Shown here: positions 54,490 to 64,000 of the stretch, one piece after another
Layout of the letters: every line of letters begins with the position of its first letter
How positions within the stretch are numbered: position 1 is the stretch's first letter
Assembly: GCA_902825945.1 (NCBI GenBank)
Contig: CADECY010000002.1
Location: forward strand, 1-64,000
Reading direction: 5' to 3'
DNA length: 64,000 bases
DNA from: an uncultured Acidobacteriota bacterium
GTDB lineage: Bacteria > Acidobacteriota > Terriglobia > Bryobacterales > Bryobacteraceae
Notes under the pieces: generated by a model
Database searches by the model: none
Told to the model about the DNA's origin: nothing
The model's input: only the letters and a program-made list of their open reading frames with translations
Program-made: the position numbers and the translations under genes

Positions 54490-54559
54490 TCCAATTTCCA
54501 GGATATCGCGACGTTGAACCGGGGCGCCGCCACCGGGCGAGATGCCTGGATACCGGGCC

Positions 54560-57500
54560 TCATGGCGCCGTCAGCTTGAAGACCTTCGACTCGTCTTCCC
54601 ACTCGCGCCAGCCACCGAGCAGCGGGAAATACAAGCCGAGCCGCGCGGGCAGATCCTCGAACTCCCCGAACAGCCGCGCGTAGCGGTCGAGTTGATCCTT
54701 GTAGCGGGCGTGTTCGCCGTTCAGGAACTCCTCGACGTTCGAGCCCTCGTGCGAACTGGTCTTATAGTCGATGATCCAGCGCGTGCCGTCCTCGACGAAG
54801 GTGCGATCGATGACCGCGTGGTGAATCACGCCGTCGACCGGAATGCCGGCGGCAAACTCGCAGGAGTCGTTCGCGCGCCGCTTCAGTATCCAGCGTCCGC
54901 GTTGGTCGGAGAGTGTTTGCACCAGCGACTGCGTCACCAGCCGGACAGCGTCACGCATGTCGTCCGGCGGCACTCCGAGAGCTTCGAGCGAGGTCTGAAT
55001 CGCCGTGCGCCGCGACCCGATTCGCGCGCCGTCCCACTGCTCGACGCCCTCTTCCACGATCCGCTGGAGCCATGCGTGAACCACCGTGCCGACGTGGCGC
55101 AGAGTGTCTCCCACCCATTCGAACTGGACAGGCTCCGCCGTCTGTTCGGGCCTCGGATCGATCGGCGGCGGCTGTTGCTCGAGCCACGTGACCGGGAGGC
55201 GGCGAAGCTCGAGCCCGCGCGGCGCCGCCACCGGACGCTCGGCGACCACCTGACCGGAATCGTAGGCGTTCCGGAACTCCTGCTCGACCACGGGCCAGAG
55301 CAAGTGCAGCAGACTTCCCGCGCGTGGCCGCTGGATCTCTTCGTCCTTGACCGCCACCTGACCGAGCAGATGCAATCGTTCGCGTGCGCGCGTGGCCGCG
55401 ACATAGAGCAGCCGCGCGGCTTCGTAATCGCCCTTGCGCCGTTCGAGGTGGCGCAGGTACGAATAGATCGGATCCGGTTCGTCTTCCTCGGGCTCGACTG
55501 GCGCGATCAGCAGTTCAGGCACGCCCACAGGTCCCGGAACCTCGGCCCATAGGATCAACTGGCGATCGTCGCGGGCTGACTCGCGGCCGAGTCCGGGAAC
55601 GATTACCGTGTCAAACTGCAGCCCCTTCGCCTTGTGAATCGTCATCAGTTGCAGGGACTCGTCCGACTCCGGGTCAGGCTCGGCGAACAGACGTTCCACA
55701 CGGCGCTCGAGCAGGTCGAGGTCAGCGATCTCACCGCCCTGATCGAGCTTCTCGATCAGCCCGAGGAACCGGCGTGCGTCGGCTTGCGACGCCGCATCTT
55801 CCAGGCATTCGGGGCCGTGGAGCGCTTCCCACGCCTGCTCCACGCATTCGCGCAACGGCACGCGGCGCACACGCGACATCGCGATCGACATCGCCTCACG
55901 GAATCGCACGAGCCGAGTGGGCTCACTGATGACGAGATCGGGATGGCGGACGATCTCCCAGACGGGCGTCTCCGGATTCCCGGATCCGATTCGATGGAGG
56001 TCCGCGAGAGCCAGCCCACACCACGGCGCGCGCAGAATCGCTAGCCACGCCGGCCGGTCGGCTGGATGCAGCAGGGCACGGGTGAGCGCGAGCAGATCGC
56101 GCACGGCGGGACGCTCCCCGAGCAGATCCTGCTCCACGGCGCGATAGCGCACACCCCGCCGCTTGAACTCGGCGGCGATCTCGGGGACGTGGGTGCGGGC
56201 CCGCACGAGAATCGCGACCGTGCCGTGCCGATGCGCCTCCACGGCAAGATCCACGGCACGAATCGCCTCCGGAGTAGGATCGGAGCCGAAGAAGGGATGC
56301 AAGGTTACCGCGGCATCGCCGAGTTCCGCGCGAAAGGCCGTCGAGGCACTGTAGCGGACCGCACCCAGCACCGTGTCCTCTTGCGCCGGGAACAGACGTT
56401 CGAACGCAGTGTTCACCCATTGCACGATTTCGGGCCTGGACCGGAAGTTCGCAGTGAGCTGTATCGGCTCTGGCCGCGGATTGCCGAGCCCGTGCTCGCG
56501 GATCTTCAGAAACAGCCCGACGTCGGCATCGCGGAAGCGATAAATCGACTGCATCGGATCGCCGACGAGGAAGATCGTGTGACCGTCGCCGGGTTCCCAC
56601 GCGACGGTGAGCCGCATCAGCAGTTCGACTTGGCTAGCGGAGGTGTCCTGCACCTCGTCGACCAGGATGTGCTCGAACTGGCCGCCGAGCGCGAAGCCGA
56701 GATCAGAGGGGTTGGCGGCTGAGCCGAGTCCACGGGCGGCGGCCTGAGCGACTTCGGAGAAGTCGACGAGCCCGCCCTGCTGGAAGACGATTTTCAACTG
56801 CGCGGCAGCGGCGGGAAGAGCCTGGAGCAAGGCTTCGAGGAACTCCCATTGGCGCGCGTTGAATCGTGGTGAAGGAAGGGTTTCGATCGCTTGCAGCGCT
56901 TCGAGCAAGCCTTCACGTCCGCGGAGTTGCAGGGCGAGGCGGGCGAAGCGGTTCTTCCAATCCTTGGCGTTCGCGGGAAATCCGTTGCGCGTATCGACCT
57001 TGTCGCGCCACTCCCCGGCCGTCTTGAGCAGCAGGCCCCGAATGAACCGCCAGCCTTCAAAATCGTCGTTGACCGGAACCCCTCGCTGCGCGGCGGCGTA
57101 TCGAGTGACGGCCCAGAACTCATCGCGCCACAGCGGAGGGAGCTTGTCCCGAGCCGCGGACAGCCCGGCGTCGACGATAGCCGAGAGTGTGGATTCCATC
57201 TGTTCGCGGAGAGCCTGCGGATCGGAGCCGGCTAGATACCGAAGCCACTGTTCGCGCCTAGGCAGCAACGCTTCGAGCATCGCTTGCGCGCGGCGAAAGT
57301 CGTTGTCGAGATGCAGGACGAGCCGTTCCACGGCGTTTCCGAAACGGTCATGGCCTTCGAGCATTCGCAACGTGGCCCGCGCGGCTTGCGCATAGAGCGC
57401 GTCCGGCTGCTCGGTCACACCCGGCATCGCGCCGAAGCGAACCAGCCACGGCATGCGCTGCGCGATCGCGGCACAGAGCGCGTCGATCGTGCGGATGTTG

Positions 57501-57838
57501 AGGCGCGACGGATTCTCGGCGATGCTCCATCCGGAATCTCGATCGCGAACGAGCACCTGCCTGGCCAGCAAATAGGTGAGGCGCGCGTTCTCGTCGTCCG
57601 GTTCGGGCCCGGCGGCGGCGCGCAACGCGTCGAGCACGCGCTCGCGCATCTCGCCCGCGGCCTTCACAGTGAAAGTGATCGCGAGCACGGACTCGGGTTG
57701 GATCACGCGCGCCAGCAGCGCCAGATACCGCTGGATGAGGAGTTCGGTCTTGCCCGATCCGGCCGGAGCCTGCACGATGAAACTGCGCTCGGGATCGAGC
57801 GCGGCGCGGCGCTCCCAAATGTCGAGCGGGAGGCTCAT
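54560..57838 (-). CDS. addA: AddA-like UvrD helicase with C-terminal nuclease domain
   Basis: 1092 residues from the ATG at 57838 that overlaps the stop of the upstream gene. Walker A VQAPAGSGKTELL (about 22-34), the helicase motif VDEVQDTSASQ, QLTANFRSRPEIV (motif III/Ia-like), LQLMTIHKAKGLQFDTVIVPGLG (motif V) and LLYVAATRARERLHLLG (motif VI). The C-terminal nuclease motif is RWIIDYKTSSHEG. Part of the AddAB recombination pathway for double-strand break repair and chi-controlled resection. Coupled to the AddB-like gene. Confidence 0.9.
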   Translation of the reverse strand: MSLPLDIWERRAALDPERSFIVQAPAGSGKTELLIQRYLALLARVIQPESVLAITFTVKAAGEMRERVLDALRAAAGPEPDDENARLTYLLARQVLVRDRDSGWSIAENPSRLNIRTIDALCAAIAQRMPWLVRFGAMPGVTEQPDALYAQAARATLRMLEGHDRFGNAVERLVLHLDNDFRRAQAMLEALLPRREQWLRYLAGSDPQALREQMESTLSAIVDAGLSAARDKLPPLWRDEFWAVTRYAAAQRGVPVNDDFEGWRFIRGLLLKTAGEWRDKVDTRNGFPANAKDWKNRFARLALQLRGREGLLEALQAIETLPSPRFNARQWEFLEALLQALPAAAAQLKIVFQQGGLVDFSEVAQAAARGLGSAANPSDLGFALGGQFEHILVDEVQDTSASQVELLMRLTVAWEPGDGHTIFLVGDPMQSIYRFRDADVGLFLKIREHGLGNPRPEPIQLTANFRSRPEIVQWVNTAFERLFPAQEDTVLGAVRYSASTAFRAELGDAAVTLHPFFGSDPTPEAIRAVDLAVEAHRHGTVAILVRARTHVPEIAAEFKRRGVRYRAVEQDLLGERPAVRDLLALTRALLHPADRPAWLAILRAPWCGLALADLHRIGSGNPETPVWEIVRHPDLVISEPTRLVRFREAMSIAMSRVRRVPLRECVEQAWEALHGPECLEDAASQADARRFLGLIEKLDQGGEIADLDLLERRVERLFAEPDPESDESLQLMTIHKAKGLQFDTVIVPGLGRESARDDRQLILWAEVPGPVGVPELLIAPVEPEEDEPDPIYSYLRHLERRKGDYEAARLLYVAATRARERLHLLGQVAVKDEEIQRPRAGSLLHLLWPVVEQEFRNAYDSGQVVAERPVAAPRGLELRRLPVTWLEQQPPPIDPRPEQTAEPVQFEWVGDTLRHVGTVVHAWLQRIVEEGVEQWDGARIGSRRTAIQTSLEALGVPPDDMRDAVRLVTQSLVQTLSDQRGRWILKRRANDSCEFAAGIPVDGVIHHAVIDRTFVEDGTRWIIDYKTSSHEGSNVEEFLNGEHARYKDQLDRYARLFGEFEDLPARLGLYFPLLGGWREWEDESKVFKLTAP

Positions 57839-60363
57839 TCCGGAACCTCGCGCGGCTGGTCCGCGATCCGGCAGAGCGAATGGAGGTGACAGTACTCGCA
57901 CTCGGCGGGTGATTTCGGATGCACGAAGGACCGTCCTTCGCGGAAGCCTTCCGCCAGCTTGCCGAGCACCTCGCGCCATCCGTTCACGAGTTCGGAAACC
58001 GGCTTCAGCTTGACTCCGGGCAACGGCGCGTCTGCCGGCGAGTACCCTTTGAACCGGACAGCGCCCGTGCGGATCTGCGCGAACGCCACCGCTGCAACGG
58101 GCTCGGCCTGCGTCACCGCGTACAGTGGTAGTTGAGGCTCATCGGGCCGATCACCCTCCCAGCTCTTGACCGATGGTTCGCCGGACTTGTAGTCGAGCAG
58201 CACGAGCCCGGCGGGTACGCGATCCACCCGATCGACGCGGGTGCGCAAGCGCAGCCCACCGATCTCGACTTCGCGTTCGACTTCGAGCCCATCGACCGTG
58301 AACTCGCCGGTGCGAGACTTCTCGAGCACCAGCCACTCGGTGAGCAGACGCGTGAGGCGGCGCCGTTCGAGGTCGCGGAGACGTTCTTCGAACGGCGTGC
58401 CCGCGAAGCCGCGAATTTCGCGCAGCGCGGTGCCCACGGCCTTTTCGACCCGCGCGGCGAGGTCGGAGTCCGGGCAGGCACGGAGTCCGGCGGAGCCGCC
58501 GAAGTCGCGCAGCAGGATTTCGAGCGCCGCGTGAAGCACTTGGCCCTTCTCTCGCGGATCGATGCCGAGTTCGGGCTCTTCGAGGGGCTTGGCGAAAAGC
58601 CGGATCTCCGCGAAGGCCCGGAATGGGCACGAGGCCTGCAGTTGCAGAGTGCGTGTCCCACCGCCATGAGCAGTGCCCTCCGGCAGCGCGGGCGCTCCCA
58701 TCTCGGCAAGCGTCTCGACTGGCGCGGGTTCGATCCCGCGCACTCCGTTGGTCCACTCATGTTCGGACAGATGCGCCACCAGTGGACTCGGGCCGCGTTT
58801 CCGTTCGCCCGTTCCCCCGGAATAGCTCACGACGATGTCCGGCGCGGCTGCGAGCAATTGCTGGGTGATCAGGCGCGCCTGCACGAGTTCGCGAGATGGT
58901 GACGACCTCGGCAGGTTGCGCTCGCGCTGCAACGGGATCGGCAGGAAAGGATTCGGCGCGGCGGGTCGTGGCCACGCAGTGTCGTCGAGCCCGGCGATCC
59001 AGAGGTGATCGAATTCGATGCCCGAGGCCTCGGCGAGATTCAGCACATGGACCGGCTCGCCGCTACCTTCGTCCTCGGCGCTCGAACGGGCCGCGATACG
59101 CGAGATGAGCCCCAGCGCGCGCCCTGCGTTGATGCTGCCCGCCGAGATGTCGAGTGACGAGAACAGCGAGAGCACGCGATCCCAGGCGCGTGCGATCAGC
59201 TCGGTTCCGCCTGTCCAGCCGAAGGCGCGCAGGATGCGGGAGAAGGTTTTTGCCCATGCGCTCGGCGGCTGGCGTTCGGGCATCGAATCGGCCGTGAGTT
59301 CCCAGGTTCCGAACATGCGGCCGATGCCCGCCGGACAGCGATCCTGCCGGCGCGCGGCGCGCCACGACCACTCGAGCCGGCCCCGCGAACGCAGCCACGC
59401 ATCGAATCCCGCACGCGGGCCCGCTTCCTCGCCGGCGCCCTCGAGGAAGGGCGAGAGCAGGATCGTCGCGAGCACCGCCAGCGGAACCACCGGCTTCACC
59501 AATTGCAGCAGATGGAGCGCCACGTGGATCGCGGGGCAATCGGGCAGCGGTTCGCCGCCCGAGATATGCACTGCCTTGCCGAGATGCCCGCCGAAGGTGC
59601 GCCACGCGAGCCTTCGAACGTCACGGATGCCCGGCACGATCACGCCGATGCGACAGCGCGGGTATCGAAGCAGCAGGCCGCGCGCCCATGCCGCCGCCGC
59701 TTCGAGTTCAGACTCGGAATCGGGAAACGCGGCGAGCGATGCCGCGCCTTGCGGTTCGCGCGGCGGCTCCAAGCGGACCACATCCACGCCCGACTGCTCG
59801 AGGGCTTCGATCATGTCTCGCTGCTGCGCGGTGAATTCGTCGAAACCGGCAAACCAAACGGTCTTCGGACGCTTCAGACGCGGGCGGAGTAGGTCAGCGA
59901 GTACGGCGGGATCCATGCGGCCCGACGCCTTGCAGCGCTCCTGAAATCCGCGCGACCAGCGCTGAAACGCCGTGCAATCGGCACTGCCCTCCCAAACGGC
60001 GCCGCCAGTGGGCAGACGCCAGGCGTGGACAAGAGTCCAGGCACGCCGCGCGGCTTGCGCCGCCGCTGACGGTTGCAGCAGATCCTCCGCTTCGGGTGTG
60101 GAGAGCACCGACTGCTCCCACAGCATCTCTTCCTGAAACGCGTTGAGTGGCGCGGACAGCGGATCATCGCCCGAGTAAAGGATCTCGCGCCAGCAACGCT
60201 CGAGCCAGCCGAACCAGGGAACGATGTAGGGTTCGGTCCAAACTCTGGCGTGGAGGCGCTGTTTCTCGAGCGAGTACTCGCGGCTCAGCGTTCGCGCGAG
60301 GCGATGGTTCGAGGTGACGAGAGTGGCGCCGTGATCGAGCGCGTGGAATAGCTCGCCCGTCAT
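57835..60363 (-). CDS. AddB-like PD-(D/E)XK nuclease/inactive helicase (TIGR03623-like)
   Basis: 842 residues. The N-terminus ([21 protein letters not shown]) and the [17 protein letters not shown] segment look like the probable DNA repair protein type TIGR03623 that pairs with AddA/UvrD-like helicases. The C-terminal nuclease core is [14 protein letters not shown]; an iron-sulfur-type set is formed by [13 protein letters not shown] upstream and [10 protein letters not shown] near the end, as in AddB. No Walker A was seen. Overlaps addA by 4 bases and hemB by 4 bases. Confidence 0.85.
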   Translation of the reverse strand: MTGELFHALDHGATLVTSNHRLARTLSREYSLEKQRLHARVWTEPYIVPWFGWLERCWREILYSGDDPLSAPLNAFQEEMLWEQSVLSTPEAEDLLQPSAAAQAARRAWTLVHAWRLPTGGAVWEGSADCTAFQRWSRGFQERCKASGRMDPAVLADLLRPRLKRPKTVWFAGFDEFTAQQRDMIEALEQSGVDVVRLEPPREPQGAASLAAFPDSESELEAAAAWARGLLLRYPRCRIGVIVPGIRDVRRLAWRTFGGHLGKAVHISGGEPLPDCPAIHVALHLLQLVKPVVPLAVLATILLSPFLEGAGEEAGPRAGFDAWLRSRGRLEWSWRAARRQDRCPAGIGRMFGTWELTADSMPERQPPSAWAKTFSRILRAFGWTGGTELIARAWDRVLSLFSSLDISAGSINAGRALGLISRIAARSSAEDEGSGEPVHVLNLAEASGIEFDHLWIAGLDDTAWPRPAAPNPFLPIPLQRERNLPRSSPSRELVQARLITQQLLAAAPDIVVSYSGGTGERKRGPSPLVAHLSEHEWTNGVRGIEPAPVETLAEMGAPALPEGTAHGGGTRTLQLQASCPFRAFAEIRLFAKPLEEPELGIDPREKGQVLHAALEILLRDFGGSAGLRACPDSDLAARVEKAVGTALREIRGFAGTPFEERLRDLERRRLTRLLTEWLVLEKSRTGEFTVDGLEVEREVEIGGLRLRTRVDRVDRVPAGLVLLDYKSGEPSVKSWEGDRPDEPQLPLYAVTQAEPVAAVAFAQIRTGAVRFKGYSPADAPLPGVKLKPVSELVNGWREVLGKLAEGFREGRSFVHPKSPAECEYCHLHSLCRIADQPREVPE

Positions 60364-61331
60364 CCGAGCAGCCGGGCCGCGTCCTTGGCGAAGTAGGTGA
60401 GGATGATCGTGGCGCCAGCGCGCCAGATCGATGTGAGCGTTTCCATCATGACGCGGTCCTTGTCGATCCAGCCGTTGCGCCCGGCGGCCATGATCATGCT
60501 GAACTCGCCGCTGACCTGATAGGCCGCGATCGGAACGTCGAAGCGGTCGCGAGCCATTCGAATGATGTCGAGGTAGGCGAGCGCGGGCTTCACCATGATC
60601 ATGTCGGCACCTTCGTCGAGATCGAGTTGGATCTCGCGCATCGCTTCGCGCGCGTTGGCTGGATCCATCTGATAGCCGCGCCGGTCACCGAATTGCGGCG
60701 CCGATTCGGCGGCTTCGCGGAAAGGCCCATAGAATCCCGAGGCGAACTTGGCGGCGTAGGAAAGAATCGGCGTCTTGATGAAGCCGCCACCATCGAGCTT
60801 GGAGCGAATCGCGGCGACACGCCCGTCCATCATGTCCGAGGGAGCAACAACGTCGGCTCCGGCTTCGGCGTGGGAAAGCGCGGCACGGGCCAACCATTCG
60901 AGCGTGATGTCGTTGTCGACGTCATCGCCCTTGATGAAGCCGCAGTGGCCGTGGCTCGTGTACTCACAGTTACAAACGTCGGTGATGACCAGCAGGTCCT
61001 TCACCTCGGACTTGATCGCGCGAACGGCGCGCTGCACGATGCCGTTCGGATCGTAGGCCCCGGTCGCGAGTTCGTCCTTGGTTTCCGGGATGCCGAACAG
61101 GATGACACCGCCGATGCCCAGCGAGCGAACCTCTTCGCAGTGACGCACCGCCGAGTCGATCGATTCCTGGTAGTTGCCGGGCATCGAGCCGATCTCCTTC
61201 CGGATGCCTTCGCCGGGGACCACGAAAAGCGGCAGGACGAAGCCCGCCGGATCAATGCGGGTTTCGCGGACCATGCGGCGCATGGGCTCGGAGGATCGCA
61301 GCCGGCGCAGCCGGTTTTGCGGGAATGCCAT
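60360..61331 (-). CDS. hemB: Delta-aminolevulinic acid dehydratase (porphobilinogen synthase)
   Basis: 323 residues from the ATG at 61331 (the open frame upstream is not HemB). The zinc-binding cysteines ([14 protein letters not shown]), and the two active-site lysines ([18 protein letters not shown] and [10 protein letters not shown]), and the [10 protein letters not shown] motif are present, so this is a Zn-dependent enzyme. It condenses two 5-aminolevulinate to porphobilinogen for haem and corrin. No other haem gene is near; the addB gene overlaps its end by 4 bases. It has no good ribosome site. Confidence 0.95.
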   Translation of the reverse strand: MAFPQNRLRRLRSSEPMRRMVRETRIDPAGFVLPLFVVPGEGIRKEIGSMPGNYQESIDSAVRHCEEVRSLGIGGVILFGIPETKDELATGAYDPNGIVQRAVRAIKSEVKDLLVITDVCNCEYTSHGHCGFIKGDDVDNDITLEWLARAALSHAEAGADVVAPSDMMDGRVAAIRSKLDGGGFIKTPILSYAAKFASGFYGPFREAAESAPQFGDRRGYQMDPANAREAMREIQLDLDEGADMIMVKPALAYLDIIRMARDRFDVPIAAYQVSGEFSMIMAAGRNGWIDKDRVMMETLTSIWRAGATIILTYFAKDAARLLG

Positions 61332-61705
61332 ATGAGGTATGGTATCGTGCGGGCGGTGGGGAAACGGCGGCCCGCGGCGCGGAAGATACACCGCCACCTG
61401 TTCGAGGCGACGGAGCGAGAGACCCGGACGGGAGCACAGGCAGTGGAATGGTCAGTGTTGGCGGTGAGGTATCCTCGGCGAGAACATTCAGCGGTTGATC
61501 AGCGTGCCGATCCTGCACTTGAAAGGCGAACTCTCGGCGACATTGAGCGATTCTCCTCCGTCCAGCGGGGCAACCGCATGGAGATACCGCAGTACTCAAC
61601 GGTTCCGGGTTCGGAAGAGGTGCTGAGCATGACCAAGCAGACAGCGCGGAACCGGACCCGGACCGTACGCGAAACGAGAGGTATCGCGAAATGGAGCCGC
61701 GGCGG
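61332..61705. other. Intergenic region, no supported gene
   Basis: 374 bases between hemB and the response-regulator gene, both on the minus strand. A plus-strand frame is open through all of it (start at 61332), but its text is Arg/Thr-rich, it has no ribosome site and it would run into the antisense of the response regulator. The stretch probably holds the promoter of the hemB-addB-addA operon. No clear -35/-10 pair or terminator was found. Confidence 0.4.
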
Positions 61706-62350
61706 TCAGATATGCCCCAGGTCGATCCCTTTCAACACCGCCCGCGTGCGATCGCGCACTCCGAGCTTCGACAGGATCGTCGAGATGTGATTCTTGATCG
61801 TGCCCTCGCTGGCCTCGAGCGAATCCGCAATCTCGCGATTGCTGAATCCGCCGGCCATGAGGCGCAGAACTTCCAACTCGCGCTTCGTCAGGGGATCGGG
61901 CAAGCCGGCGCTTTCAAATCGCGGTGGAGCCTGATCCACCGCGCGTTCCACCCGCTCGGTGATCGCCGGCCGGATCATCGTTCGCCCGCTCGCGACAGCT
62001 CGAATCGCCTCCGCCAGCCGATCCACGGATACATCCTTCAGCAGATATCCGCGCGCACCGAATCGGAGGCCCTTCAGCAGTGCCTCGTCGTCGTCGAATG
62101 TCGTCAGCAGTACGGCAGGCGGGCACGGCTTCTTTTCCTTGTGCAGGCGTTCCAACATGTCCACGCCGGAAAGCCGCGGCATGCGAACGTCGAGCAGCAC
62201 GACATCGGCTGCGACCCGCTCCAGCGCTTCCATGGCCTCGATTCCATCGGCGGCCTCACCGGCCAGTTGGATGTCCGGGAGCGTGCCCAACAGCTCGCGA
62301 ATGCCCTGGCGAACCAAAGTCTGATCTTCCACCAGCAGGACGCGAATCAT
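61706..62350 (-). CDS. NarL/LuxR-family response regulator
   Basis: 214 residues. Receiver domain with D54 (VVLLDVRMPRLSG) as phosphoacceptor and the switch residues (PAVLLTTFDDDEALLKGL), then a linker and a LuxR-type helix-turn-helix at the C-terminus (LTKRELEVLRLMAGGFSNREIADSLEASEGTIKNHISTIL). It starts one base after the end of the histidine kinase gene and completes a two-component system. Targets unknown; the divergent serine hydrolase beside the kinase is a candidate. Confidence 0.95.
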   Translation of the reverse strand: MIRVLLVEDQTLVRQGIRELLGTLPDIQLAGEAADGIEAMEALERVAADVVLLDVRMPRLSGVDMLERLHKEKKPCPPAVLLTTFDDDEALLKGLRFGARGYLLKDVSVDRLAEAIRAVASGRTMIRPAITERVERAVDQAPPRFESAGLPDPLTKRELEVLRLMAGGFSNREIADSLEASEGTIKNHISTILSKLGVRDRTRAVLKGIDLGHI

Positions 62351-62351
62351 T

Positions 62352-63545
62352 TCAGGCAGCTCCAGTCAAAGGGACATGAGCAAGAAGCCGGAAGCCTCTA
62401 CCCGGCGCGGTGTCGATTTCGAGCGTTCCGCCCATGGCCTCCACGCGCTCACGCATTCCGCGCAGCCCGTTGCCCTGCCGCAACTCGGGAGTGCCCCGGC
62501 CGTTGTCCCGAATTTCGAGATCCACACCGGAGTCCGTCGACGCCAGCCGCAGGTGAATCGACTGCGCCTGGGAGTGGCGGATGGAATTCGTGATGGCCTC
62601 CTGGGCGCACCGCAGCAATGCCTGTGCCTTCGCGGGGTCGTGTATCATTCCGGCGTCCGCCATCTCCAGGCCGATCCTGGGTTGATCGATCCCTTCCGCG
62701 ATCGATCTCAGCGCCTTCGCCAGGTCCACTGCTCCCTCGTGGCGCATGTCGCTGACAGCGGCCCGAACATCGCTCAAGAGAAGCTTTGCGATCAAATGCG
62801 CATCCTCGACTGGCTTGCGCGCAGGCCCTTCCGCTGTCCGGGCGGCGAGTTGCAGTTTCAGGCTGAGTGCCGCCAGATGATGGCCAATCGTGTCATGCAA
62901 TTCCCTGGCGATGTTCAAACGCTCATTGATCCGCACCGAGTCTGAAAGCACCTGCTGCGTGGCGCGCAACTCACCGAGCGCGAGCGACAACTCTCGGCGT
63001 GCATCTCCTTCGCGGCCGGCCATGTAGCCCGCCGCGAACGACAGCAGTTGCCACGCGAACGCCTGCGCGATCGTCAGCACGATCGCCGCCCGCCTGGGAA
63101 CGTGCACCAGTTCGGGCGCGGGAGACAGGCCGCCCTGCGTGAACCCAATGAGGATCACCGCCATCAGGAATGCCAGTTGAACGTAGATCCAGCGGGTCCG
63201 CGTTCTCGTGGTGAGAAGATATCCGGCCTCGCAGGCGACGATGATCATCAGGTCCGGAATCAGGAGACCGGTCGCGAGTTGCGTGACCAGAATGAGCCGC
63301 AGCCGCCATTCCGAGTTCACATTGCTGTGTCCGCGGGTTGCCCGCCAGAAGAGCGCGCAGAACGCCAGCAGCGCGGCGACGAACAGAATCATCAGGGCCG
63401 AAAATCCGGCGAGGCGCCGGTCCGGCGGCAGGTTCGGCACGAGAATCGCGAGGCCCGATGGCCCGCGGGCGGCGACGTCCGCGATTCCGATAGCTCCCGT
63501 CACGAGAGCCACCAACAGGCCGGCAATCCGAAACAGCAGCGGCAT
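62352..63545 (-). CDS. DesK/NarX-type sensor histidine kinase
   Basis: 397 residues. Five to six membrane helices up to residue about 180 (for example LLVALVTGAIGIADV and LMILFVAALLAFCALFW), then the HisKA_3 motif with the phosphorylated histidine in IARELHDTIGHHLAAL, and the ATPase N- and G-boxes (NSIRHSQAQ, LEIRDNGRGTPE, GLRGMRERVEAMGG). No periplasmic sensor domain is evident, so the stimulus may be membrane-related. It is upstream of the response regulator and divergent from the serine hydrolase gene. Confidence 0.94.
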   Translation of the reverse strand: MPLLFRIAGLLVALVTGAIGIADVAARGPSGLAILVPNLPPDRRLAGFSALMILFVAALLAFCALFWRATRGHSNVNSEWRLRLILVTQLATGLLIPDLMIIVACEAGYLLTTRTRTRWIYVQLAFLMAVILIGFTQGGLSPAPELVHVPRRAAIVLTIAQAFAWQLLSFAAGYMAGREGDARRELSLALGELRATQQVLSDSVRINERLNIARELHDTIGHHLAALSLKLQLAARTAEGPARKPVEDAHLIAKLLLSDVRAAVSDMRHEGAVDLAKALRSIAEGIDQPRIGLEMADAGMIHDPAKAQALLRCAQEAITNSIRHSQAQSIHLRLASTDSGVDLEIRDNGRGTPELRQGNGLRGMRERVEAMGGTLEIDTAPGRGFRLLAHVPLTGAA

Positions 63546-63684
63546 ATTTTTTTACCGATTCCAATGATCTCACTGGGCTTTGACTGCTGCCAGTGCCGAA
63601 AGTCATGCCTCCGGACCATTGCTTTGCGCACATGTGCGACGGGAGCGTTTCCGTGCATTCTGAGGCTCGAAGGAGATTTCAGAA

Positions 63685-64000
63685 ATGAAACTGACCCAGA
63701 TGATTCCGATTGCGTTGGCCTGCGTGCTGACACAGCGGGCCGAATCCCAGGACGTGGAACTGACCGCGTTCCTTTCCAAGTGGAGCATTCCCGGCGGAGC
63801 CGTGGCCATGGTGCGCGGCGGCAAGCTGCACTCGCGAGGTATCGGCTTGGCCAATCCCGCGGCAGGCGAATCCGTCAAGAGGGACTCACGGTTCCGCGTG
63901 GCGAGCATCACCAAGCCGATCACCGCCACCGCGATCCTGAAGCTCGTGGAAGATCGGCGCATTCGCCTGGACGACCGCGTCTTCGACTGGCTGCCGCGAT
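63685..64000 (+). CDS. Serine hydrolase (beta-lactamase fold), 3' end cut by window edge
   Basis: About 105 residues before the window ends. AAGGAG precedes the ATG at 63685. A signal peptide (MKLTQMIPIALACVLTQRAESQ) leads to the class C beta-lactamase-type N-terminal half: PGGAVAMVRGGKL, then the nucleophile motif SITK (VASITKPITATAILKLVEDRRIRLDD). This is the penicillin-binding/esterase EstB-like family rather than a proven resistance enzyme. Divergent from the two-component genes, which may control it. Confidence 0.85.
   Translation, partial: MKLTQMIPIALACVLTQRAESQDVELTAFLSKWSIPGGAVAMVRGGKLHSRGIGLANPAAGESVKRDSRFRVASITKPITATAILKLVEDRRIRLDDRVFDWLPR

Noticed and set aside
61332..61790. Plus-strand open frame upstream of hemB continuing into the response regulator
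   Set aside because: Arg- and Thr-rich text, no ribosome site, overlaps the 3' end of a certain gene on the other strand; typical of GC-rich antisense openness.
63685..64000. Antibiotic-resistance beta-lactamase
   Set aside because: Only the SxxK motif and N-terminal half are visible; the broader serine hydrolase/esterase family fits equally well.

Overview
The window looks like a chromosomal segment of a high-GC Acidobacteriota of the Bryobacterales/Solibacter type. The evidence is an Oar-like TonB receptor of 1139 residues with an N-terminal carboxypeptidase-regulatory domain, acidobacterial-style secreted VWA proteins, an S55 (SpoIVB-like) peptidase in a non-sporulation context, an NHL-repeat protein ending in a domain resembling the 'Solibacter uncharacterized C-terminal domain' (TIGR03437), Tat-exported sugar-acid enzymes and a sulfatase. 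This placement is an inference from gene content; there is no rRNA here. I see no tRNA, rRNA, CRISPR array, insertion sequence, prophage or replication origin.

Layout. 1-3.5 kb: a truncated VWA-like gene and an uncharacterised gene on the minus strand, a Tat-type enolase-superfamily enzyme with a coupled 89-residue protein, then a small DUF4384-like gene. 3.5-4.1 kb: a decayed patch with a clear remnant of the 89-residue gene. 4.1-9.0 kb: Oar-like TonB receptor overlapping a sulfatase (polymer uptake and desulfation). 9.1-12.0 kb, minus strand: rplU-rpmA, an intrinsic terminator, then obg overlapping an L-2-hydroxyglutarate oxidase gene. 12.0-16.1 kb: a sialidase-like BNR protein split over two frames, a VWA protein and a rhomboid protease. 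16.2-20.0 kb: a tightly coupled minus-strand operon (aldo/keto reductase, secreted protein, acyl-CoA/acetate CoA-transferase, SMI1/KNR4 protein). 20.0-24.9 kb: MATE exporter, then a cobalamin riboswitch in front of a BtuB-like receptor, a 72-residue HMA-like protein without CxxC and an ankyrin protein.

24.9-31.4 kb, minus strand: secreted beta-propeller protein, S55 peptidase, and a membrane HD-GYP/GAF/GGDEF cyclic-di-GMP protein. 31.6-35.9 kb, plus strand: orphan periplasmic adaptor lipoprotein, VWA protein, di-haem cytochrome c peroxidase, then an ECF sigma factor with a cupin (ChrR-like) anti-sigma partner. 35.9-38.9 kb, minus strand: the conserved rpoN-hpf-rapZ set. 38.9-43.4 kb: YkgJ-like cysteine-cluster protein, a tail-anchored membrane protein, an alpha/beta hydrolase and a secreted all-helical glycosidase-like protein. 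43.4-50.4 kb, plus strand: the NHL protein followed by Gfo/Idh/MocA oxidoreductase, HEAT-repeat protein, rhamnonate-dehydratase-like enzyme and class V aminotransferase; three of these carry twin-arginine-type leaders, suggesting a periplasmic sugar-acid pathway.

50.4-52.2 kb: an OLD-like ATPase/TOPRIM-type gene, a possible phage-defence nuclease, broken by one apparent single-base frameshift. 52.2-61.3 kb, minus strand: hemB, an AddB-like nuclease and an AddA-like helicase-nuclease joined by 4-base overlaps, then a DinG-type helicase overlapping queD. 61.7-63.5 kb: a DesK/NarL-type two-component system. The window ends inside a divergently transcribed serine-hydrolase (class C beta-lactamase fold) gene.
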